Source of the DNA: Zoogloea dura
GTDB lineage: Bacteria > Pseudomonadota > Gammaproteobacteria > Burkholderiales > Rhodocyclaceae
Assembly (NCBI RefSeq): GCF_012927165.1
Contig: NZ_JABBGA010000023.1
Location: 21,598 to 85,597 of the forward strand
Length of the DNA: 64,000 nucleotides
Direction: 5' to 3'
Shown here: one piece after another, positions 58,504 through 64,000 of the stretch
How positions within the stretch are numbered: position 1 is the stretch's first letter
Layout of the letters: each line of letters begins with the position of its first letter
Made by a program: the position numbers and the translations under genes
Notes under the pieces: generated by a model
What the model saw: the letters and a program-made list of their open reading frames with translations, nothing else
The model's database searches: none
What the model was told of the DNA's origin: nothing

Positions 58504-60146
58504 AAGCGCGCTGACAGCCGGTCGAGGGTCTTGGCCAGCTGGTCTAGGCCGGCGGCGGATTCAGCGTTGCGGGCCGCGCTGGCGCTGAGGGCGGTGGTGC
58601 CTTCGGAAACGCTGTGCACCCGGCGCACGATCTCGCGGGTGGCCGAGGACTGCTCCTGCAGCACCTCGCCGATGCTCCTGACGGCATCGATCACCTGGCT
58701 GCTGCCGGCACGGATCCCTTCCACCGATTCGCTGGCGCGGGCAGCCAGGCCGGCGCCGTTGCGCACCCGATCCACCGCCGCCTGCATGCCCGAGGACACA
58801 CTGCGGGTGCGATGCTGGATGTCACCGATGGTGGCGGTTATCTCGGCGGTGGACTGGGCGGTACGCTCGGCCAGCTTGCGCACCTCGTCGGCCACCACCG
58901 CGAAGCCGCGACCCTGCTCGCCGGCCCGGGCGGCCTCGATGGCGGCATTGAGGGCCAGCAGGTTGGTCTGATCGGCCACATCGAGGATCACCTGGACTAC
59001 CCGGCTGATCTGATCCGACAGGCTGTCCAGCTCGCGCACGTGGCTGGCGGTCTGCTCCACGACGCTGGCCACGGCGCCCATCTCGTCCGCCATGCTGCGG
59101 ATGTGGCGCTCGCTCTCCTCCGAACGGCCGAAGGATTCGCGGCTGGTGTGCAGGGAGGCATCCACGTGGGCGGCCACCCGGTCGATGGACTGGTCGAGCT
59201 CCCGCGCCGCCTCCGACATGCTGTGCACCGCCTCGGCCTGGGCGTCCGCGTAGCTGGCGGCGTGGGTGGCGGTGGAGGACAACTGGCGGGCCTCGGTGCC
59301 GAGTTGCTCCACCTGGTGGCGCATTTCATCGACCAGGCGGTGCAGGCCGTCGCGCATCTGGCCCACATCCACCAGCAGCCGGCCGAACTCGTCGCGGCCC
59401 AGCAGCGGGACCGGGTGGGCCAGGTCGCCGTCGGCGATGGCGCGGGTGACCCGGGCCGCCACGCCGAAGGCCAGCTTCATGCGCCGCAGCGTGCTCAGCG
59501 CCATCAGGGTGCCGGCCAGGGCACCGATCAGGGCCAGCACGGCATAGGCGATCACGGTCTGATCGTAACGTTGGCCGGCGGCCAGGTAATCCTCGGCGGT
59601 CAGCGCCGTCTGGTGATCGTGCAGCTCGGCGAGGGCCCGGGAGGCCGCCTCCCCGGCAGGCTCGCCGGTCTGCACGAAGTAGCTCATGTTATTGAGGCGG
59701 AAGCTGCCGATGCGCAGCGGGGCCAGCACCTCGTCGAGCTCCCTGGCCCAGTCGGCGTAGCGGGCGGTGAAGGCTTCGCGCAGACGGGCCTCCTCCGGGT
59801 CGCGCGGGGCGGTCTGGAGGGACGCCTTCCAGAGGGCTTCGATGCGCTGGCTGCCGGCGTCGACCTGCTCCAGGTAGAAGGCCAGCGGGCGCACATGGGC
59901 CGAGGCGAAGCCGCTGTCGGGGTCGAGCTGGAAGGCCAGCAGCACCAGGCGGCGGCTGGCCTGCAGTTGCTGCTCGATGGCCTCGAAACGCTGCAAGGAG
60001 ACCAGCCTCTCCTCATGCACCACGCGCAGGGTCTCACGGGCATGGAACAGGGCATACCAGCCAAAGCCGACGGCCGCGAAGAACAGCAGCGTGGCGAGGA
60101 TGGCCCATAAGCACAGGCGTTGGGCGATGCTGAGCTTGTCGAGCAT
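58491..60146 (-). CDS. Methyl-accepting chemotaxis protein
   Basis: 551 residues from [10 protein letters not shown] (60146). TM1 about 10-33, a periplasmic region of some 160 residues looking like a four-helix bundle ([13 protein letters not shown]), TM2 about 195-215 ([17 protein letters not shown]), HAMP, and a signalling domain with the highly conserved tip [18 protein letters not shown]. No cytochrome or PAS is visible. A regulon element ends 56 bp before the ATG and faces the receptor, so it is likely co-induced with the catabolic genes and may sense a steroid. Confidence 0.9.
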   Translation of the reverse strand: MLDKLSIAQRLCLWAILATLLFFAAVGFGWYALFHARETLRVVHEERLVSLQRFEAIEQQLQASRRLVLLAFQLDPDSGFASAHVRPLAFYLEQVDAGSQRIEALWKASLQTAPRDPEEARLREAFTARYADWARELDEVLAPLRIGSFRLNNMSYFVQTGEPAGEAASRALAELHDHQTALTAEDYLAAGQRYDQTVIAYAVLALIGALAGTLMALSTLRRMKLAFGVAARVTRAIADGDLAHPVPLLGRDEFGRLLVDVGQMRDGLHRLVDEMRHQVEQLGTEARQLSSTATHAASYADAQAEAVHSMSEAARELDQSIDRVAAHVDASLHTSRESFGRSEESERHIRSMADEMGAVASVVEQTASHVRELDSLSDQISRVVQVILDVADQTNLLALNAAIEAARAGEQGRGFAVVADEVRKLAERTAQSTAEITATIGDIQHRTRSVSSGMQAAVDRVRNGAGLAARASESVEGIRAGSSQVIDAVRSIGEVLQEQSSATREIVRRVHSVSEGTTALSASAARNAESAAGLDQLAKTLDRLSARFRLG

Positions 60147-60202
60147 GACATGGACCGGGCAGTCGGATTGGCCCGCACCATAGCAAGGGCGCGAGGTCCG
60201 AC

Positions 60203-60221
60203 CATCGTCCGATTGGATGAG
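60203..60221 (-). promoter_or_regulatory. Steroid-regulon element, copy 13 (toward the chemoreceptor)
   Basis: Reads CTCATC-CAATC-GGACGATG toward the MCP at 60146; right half exact, left half with two changes. Back to back with copy 14. Confidence 0.6.
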
Positions 60222-60261
60222 GTGACCACCCCGCGCCACCTGCGGCGCCGTTAGTCCGCCG

Positions 60262-60280
60262 TTAGTCCATTGGGACGATG
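60262..60280 (+). promoter_or_regulatory. Steroid-regulon element, copy 14 (toward the flavin reductase operon)
   Basis: Reads TTAGTC-CATTG-GGACGATG, exact to consensus, ending 60 bp before the ATG at 60341. A second GTTAGTCC half-site lies 10 bp upstream. Confidence 0.75.
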
Positions 60281-60340
60281 CCTCGGCCGGGGCCCCTGCC
60301 GATACTCCGGTCATGACCCACCGCCCCAGCGAGGCATGAC

Positions 60341-61336
60341 ATGACCCAAGCCAGCTTTGATCCCCAGGCCTTCCGGGCCGCCCTTGGCACCTTCACGACC
60401 GGGGTCACCATCATCACCACGCGCAGCGCCGACGGGGCCCCCGTGGGCATCACCGCCAACAGCTTCAACTCGGTGTCCCTCAATCCGCCGCTGGTGCTGT
60501 GGAGCCTGGCCAAGACGGCCAGGAGCCTGCCGGTCTTCGAGGAGGGACTGCACTGGAACGTGCATGTCCTGTCGGCCGCCCAGGAGGCCCTGTCGGGCAG
60601 CTTCGCCGCCCAGGGTACGGACAAGTTCGCCGGCTTGGCGCTGGACCCGGGGATCAGCAGTGCGCCCCTGCTGCCTGGTTGCACGGCGCGCTTCCAGTGC
60701 CGCACCGCCTTCCGCTACGACGGCGGCGATCACGTGATCTTCGTCGGCGAGGTGCTGGCCTACGACCGCAGCGAGCTGCCGCCACTGGTCTACCAGGCCG
60801 GGCAATACGCCATCGCCGCCCGCAAGCCGCGCCAGGAGGTCCGCCTGGGCGCCACGCCGCCGCCGGAATGCAGCTACACCGAAGACCTGCTCGGCTACCT
60901 GCTGGGCCGCGCCCACTACCAGCTGCTGTTCGCCCTGCGCCAGCTGCTGGCCAGCCATGCCCTGGACGAGCCGGCCTTCTTCATCCTGTCCACCCTCAGC
61001 GTGCGCGACCGCCTGAGCCTCGACGAACTCAACGCCATCATCGGCTACACCGGCTTCGTGGTGAGCCCTCCGCAGCTGGCCGCCCTGGAAGCCCAGCGCT
61101 TCATCGCCCGCGAACAGGACGGCAGCGTGCAGCGCTTCGTCCTCACCGCCGACGGCCGCGAGGCCTCCCTGCGCCAGATCGCCCACGCCAAGGCGGTGGA
61201 GGAGGACCTCGCCGACGTGCTGGGTGCCGGCGACGTGATGGCCCTCAAGCTGCTGCTCAAGCGCCTGATCGCCAGCACCGACCCCGGCCTGCCCGACCTG
61301 TGGGCCCCGGTGAACGAACCGGCCACCATGGCCTGA
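60341..61336 (+). CDS. Flavin reductase fused to a MarR-like domain (HsaB/TesA2-type, C1-HPAH-like)
   Basis: 331 residues. The N-terminal domain (about 1-165) is a DIM6/HpaC-type flavin reductase ([30 protein letters not shown] and [17 protein letters not shown] strands). The C-terminal domain (about 175-331) is a winged-helix MarR-type fold ([39 protein letters not shown]). The Acinetobacter C1 reductase of HPA hydroxylase has the same layout and is switched on by the substrate through its MarR domain. Here it should supply reduced flavin to the 3-HSA monooxygenase, possibly switched by a seco-steroid. The oxygenase gene is not in the window. Confidence 0.87.
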   Translation: MTQASFDPQAFRAALGTFTTGVTIITTRSADGAPVGITANSFNSVSLNPPLVLWSLAKTARSLPVFEEGLHWNVHVLSAAQEALSGSFAAQGTDKFAGLALDPGISSAPLLPGCTARFQCRTAFRYDGGDHVIFVGEVLAYDRSELPPLVYQAGQYAIAARKPRQEVRLGATPPPECSYTEDLLGYLLGRAHYQLLFALRQLLASHALDEPAFFILSTLSVRDRLSLDELNAIIGYTGFVVSPPQLAALEAQRFIAREQDGSVQRFVLTADGREASLRQIAHAKAVEEDLADVLGAGDVMALKLLLKRLIASTDPGLPDLWAPVNEPATMA

Positions 61337-61378
61337 CCCCAACCGATGTCTTCCGACATAGACAGCAAGGATATTCCG

Positions 61379-62152
<774 letters not shown>

Positions 62153-62158
62153 AGCGCA

Positions 62159-62956
62159 ATGAGCATGGACAAGACCCTGATCGCCCACCTCGGCGACGAG
62201 CTGTATGCGGCCCTCCAGGATGCCCGCACGGTGCCCCCGCTGAGCGAGCGTCATCCGGATATCAGCATCGATGACGCCTACCGCATCTCCCTCCACATGC
62301 TGCGCCTTCGGGAGGCCGCTGGCGAACGGGTTGTGGGCAAGAAGATCGGCGTGACCAGCAAGCCGGTACAGGACATGCTGGGCGTGCACCAGCCCGACTT
62401 CGGCTTTCTCACCGACCGCATGCGGCACCCGGACGGAGCCCGTATCTCCCTGGCCGCCAGCGGGCTGATCCAGCCCCGGGCCGAAGGTGAGATCGCCTTC
62501 ATGCTGAAGGCCGACCTGCAAGGCCCCGGCGTGACCCGCGAAACGGTGCTGGCGGCCACGGAATGGGTCGCGCCCTGCTTCGAGATCGTCGATTCGCGCA
62601 TCCATGACTGGAAGATCCGCATCCAGGACACGGTGGCCGACAACGCCTCCTGCGGCGTCTTCGTGATCGGCGAATGCCAGCGTGACCCGGCCGGGCTGGA
62701 CCTGGCCACCCTGCGCATGGACATGACCCGCAACGGGGAGCCCGCCGGCAGCGGCTTCGGTGCGGCGGTCCAGGGCCATCCGGCGGAAGCCGTGGCCTGG
62801 CTGGCCAACACCCTGGGCCCCCTCGGCATCCCCTTCCGCAAGGGCGAGCTGATCCTCTCCGGCTCCCTGGCCCCGCTGATCCCGGCCCGCGCCGGCGATC
62901 ACTTCACGATGGAGATCGAGGGCCTGGGCGGCTGCTCGCTCAGTTTCGTGGCCTGA
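62159..62956 (+). CDS. tesE: 2-hydroxypenta-2,4-dienoate hydratase (TesE/HsaE/MhpD)
   Basis: 265 residues, the usual family length. [12 protein letters not shown], the metal-binding glutamates in [10 protein letters not shown] and CFEIVDSRI, and a [11 protein letters not shown] segment identify the MhpD/HsaE family. It hydrates the 2-hydroxyhexadienoate released by TesD to a 4-hydroxy-2-oxo acid, the substrate of the aldolase that pairs with TesF. Start ATG at 62159, 6 bp after the SDR stop. The aldolase (tesG) is expected just after tesF, beyond the window. Confidence 0.93.
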   Translation: MSMDKTLIAHLGDELYAALQDARTVPPLSERHPDISIDDAYRISLHMLRLREAAGERVVGKKIGVTSKPVQDMLGVHQPDFGFLTDRMRHPDGARISLAASGLIQPRAEGEIAFMLKADLQGPGVTRETVLAATEWVAPCFEIVDSRIHDWKIRIQDTVADNASCGVFVIGECQRDPAGLDLATLRMDMTRNGEPAGSGFGAAVQGHPAEAVAWLANTLGPLGIPFRKGELILSGSLAPLIPARAGDHFTMEIEGLGGCSLSFVA

Positions 62957-63056
62957 ACACTCCCCCTTGCAGCCGCGCGGCGGGACCCGCCCCCTCCCCC
63001 TCCCCTCCGGGTCCCGTCGCACAGCCTGCACCGGCCGCATTCATGAAAGGACTTCC

Positions 63057-64000
63057 ATGACAAAAAAGATCAAATGCGCCCTGATCGGCCCCGGCAACAT
63101 CGGTACCGACCTGCTGGCCAAACTGCAGCGCAGCCCGGTGCTGGAGCCGGTGTGGATGGTGGGCATCGACCCGGAATCGGACGGCCTCAAGCGGGCTCGC
63201 GAGATGGGCCTCAAGACCACCGCCGAAGGCGTGGACGGGCTGCTGCCGCACATCAAGGCCGACGGCGTGCAGATCGCCTTCGACGCCACCAGTGCCTACG
63301 TGCACGCCGAGAACAGCCGCAAGCTCAATGAACTGGGCGTGCTGATGATCGACCTGACCCCCGCCGCCATCGGCCCCTACTGCGTGCCGCCGGTGAACCT
63401 GGCCGGGCACGTGGGCGACCGGCCATCGCCGGGCCGCTCCCAAGATGGCCGCGCCCCCTCGGGGGGCAGTGCGTCGCAAAGCGGCGCACGTGGGGGCCTC
63501 TTCAAGGAGATGAACGTGAACATGGTCACCTGTGGTGGCCAGGCGACGATCCCGATGGTCGCCGCAATCAGCCGCGTGCAGCCGGTGGAATACGGCGAGA
63601 TCATCGCCACCGTGTCGAGCAAGTCGGCCGGCCCGGGCACGCGCAAGAACATCGACGAATTCACCCGCACCACCGCCGGCGCGGTCGAGAAGGTGGGCGG
63701 CGCCAAGAAGGGCAAGGCCATCATCATCATCAACCCGGCCGAACCCCCGCTGATCATGCGCGACACGGTGCACTGCCTGGTCGAGGGCGAACCGCAGCGC
63801 GATGCGATCACCGCCTCCATCCACGCCATGATCAAAGAAGTGCAGAAATACGTGCCCGGCTACCGCCTGGTGAACGGCCCGGTGTTCGACGGCAACCGCG
63901 TGTCGGTCTTCCTGGAAGTCGAAGGCCTGGGCGACTACCTGCCCAAGTACGCCGGCAACCTGGACATCATGACCGCCGCCGCCGCCCGCACCGCCGAAAT
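63057..64000 (+). CDS. tesF: Acylating acetaldehyde/propionaldehyde dehydrogenase (TesF), 3' end outside window
   Basis: 314 codons are visible from [10 protein letters not shown]. Rossmann motif IGPGNIGTD, catalytic Cys in [33 protein letters not shown] and a C-terminal LDIMTAAAA. Relative to DmpF/MhpF/HsaG proteins it has about 28-30 extra residues between NLAGHVG and EMNVNMVTC, rich in Gly/Ser/Arg/Pro. The inserted DNA (63417-63509) contains palindromes like those of repetitive elements. The frame stays open and all key residues remain. It converts the aldolase product aldehyde to acyl-CoA. About 20 C-terminal residues are missing. Confidence 0.92.
   Translation, partial: MTKKIKCALIGPGNIGTDLLAKLQRSPVLEPVWMVGIDPESDGLKRAREMGLKTTAEGVDGLLPHIKADGVQIAFDATSAYVHAENSRKLNELGVLMIDLTPAAIGPYCVPPVNLAGHVGDRPSPGRSQDGRAPSGGSASQSGARGGLFKEMNVNMVTCGGQATIPMVAAISRVQPVEYGEIIATVSSKSAGPGTRKNIDEFTRTTAGAVEKVGGAKKGKAIIIINPAEPPLIMRDTVHCLVEGEPQRDAITASIHAMIKEVQKYVPGYRLVNGPVFDGNRVSVFLEVEGLGDYLPKYAGNLDIMTAAAARTAE
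63451..63497. repeat. REP-like palindromic sequence inside tesF
   Basis: Two adjacent inverted repeats: GCCCCC-TC-GGGGGGC and GTGCGtCGC-AAA-GCGGCGCAC (one mismatch), within the extra DNA of tesF. It resembles the CCCCTCGGGGGG-type repeats I recall as common in beta-proteobacterial intergenic regions. Confidence 0.65.

Overview
The window is GC-rich DNA, probably from a betaproteobacterium (Rhodocyclales or Burkholderiales type; this is inferred from gene content and base composition, with no rRNA or other marker gene present). Nearly all of it is a steroid / bile-acid catabolic island of the Comamonas tes type, joined to the ring C/D (HIP) genes and to side-chain aldolase modules. Genes are packed in operons, often with 1-8 bp overlaps. 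No tRNA, rRNA, CRISPR array or intact transposase gene was seen.

Layout. 1-7.7 kb (minus strand): a ring A/C/D operon with the extradiol dioxygenase (tesB/hsaC type), ipdA-ipdB, two divergent crotonases, ipdC and an acyl-CoA dehydrogenase pair. 7.9-8.9 kb: a GNAT acetyltransferase and a small membrane protein, more AT-rich. 9.1-13.6 kb (minus): a DUF35-MaoC fusion, a thiolase-like aldolase, a tiny exported peptide and a FATP-like CoA ligase. 13.9-16.9 kb (plus): tesD hydrolase and a BaiH/FadH-like flavoenzyme. 17-18.5 kb: an accessory islet with parD, a decayed parE, a BamE-like lipoprotein and a macrodomain protein. 18.5-28.2 kb (minus): a nine-gene side-chain operon (SDR, chsH2, FadE, chsH1, ltp2-like aldolase, three FadE, MFS exporter). 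28.4-29.9 kb (plus): an SDR and an unknown protein. 29.9-33.9 kb (minus): SDR, SnoaL, EthD, SDR, OYE. 34-38.5 kb (minus): DUF1329 and DUF1302 outer-membrane pair and a LuxR-type regulator. 38.6-41.7 kb (plus): a HipH/YjjJ kinase, a canonical crotonase and an SDR. 41.8-48.2 kb (minus): three multiheme cytochromes c and a TtrSR-like two-component system. 48.2-52.4 kb (minus): CoA ligase, 3beta/17beta-HSD and Delta1-KstD. 52.5-53.2 kb: a ~620 bp imperfect palindrome. 53.2-54.7 kb (plus): a Delta4(5alpha)-KSTD-like enzyme. 54.7-58.4 kb (minus): aldehyde dehydrogenase and an acyl-CoA dehydrogenase pair. 58.5-60.1 kb (minus): a chemoreceptor. 60.3-64 kb (plus): flavin reductase-MarR fusion, 7alpha-HSDH-like SDR, tesE and tesF.

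How it fits together. The genes cover hydroxysteroid oxidation, A-ring desaturation (KstD and Delta4-KSTD), seco-steroid hydroxylation (reductase only; the oxygenase is not in the window), meta cleavage (tesB), hydrolysis (tesD), the C5-fragment branch (tesE, tesF), HIP ring opening (ipdA/B/C with crotonases and FadE), and C3/C5 side-chain removal (four FadE pairs, MaoC hydratases, aldolases with DUF35 partners, an aldehyde dehydrogenase).

The main new observation is a 19-bp element, YTAGTC-N5-GGACGATG, found at 14 clear places (plus one weak one), almost always about 50-105 bp upstream of a start codon and oriented toward it. It marks most of the catabolic operons, the LuxR regulator itself, a chemoreceptor, a 57-residue exported peptide and the HipH kinase, and looks like the operator or activator site of a steroid regulon. 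Other points of note are a repeat-like in-frame insertion in tesF, the large palindrome placed between a regulon site and the Delta4-KSTD gene, and a reductase that carries its own MarR-type sensor domain.
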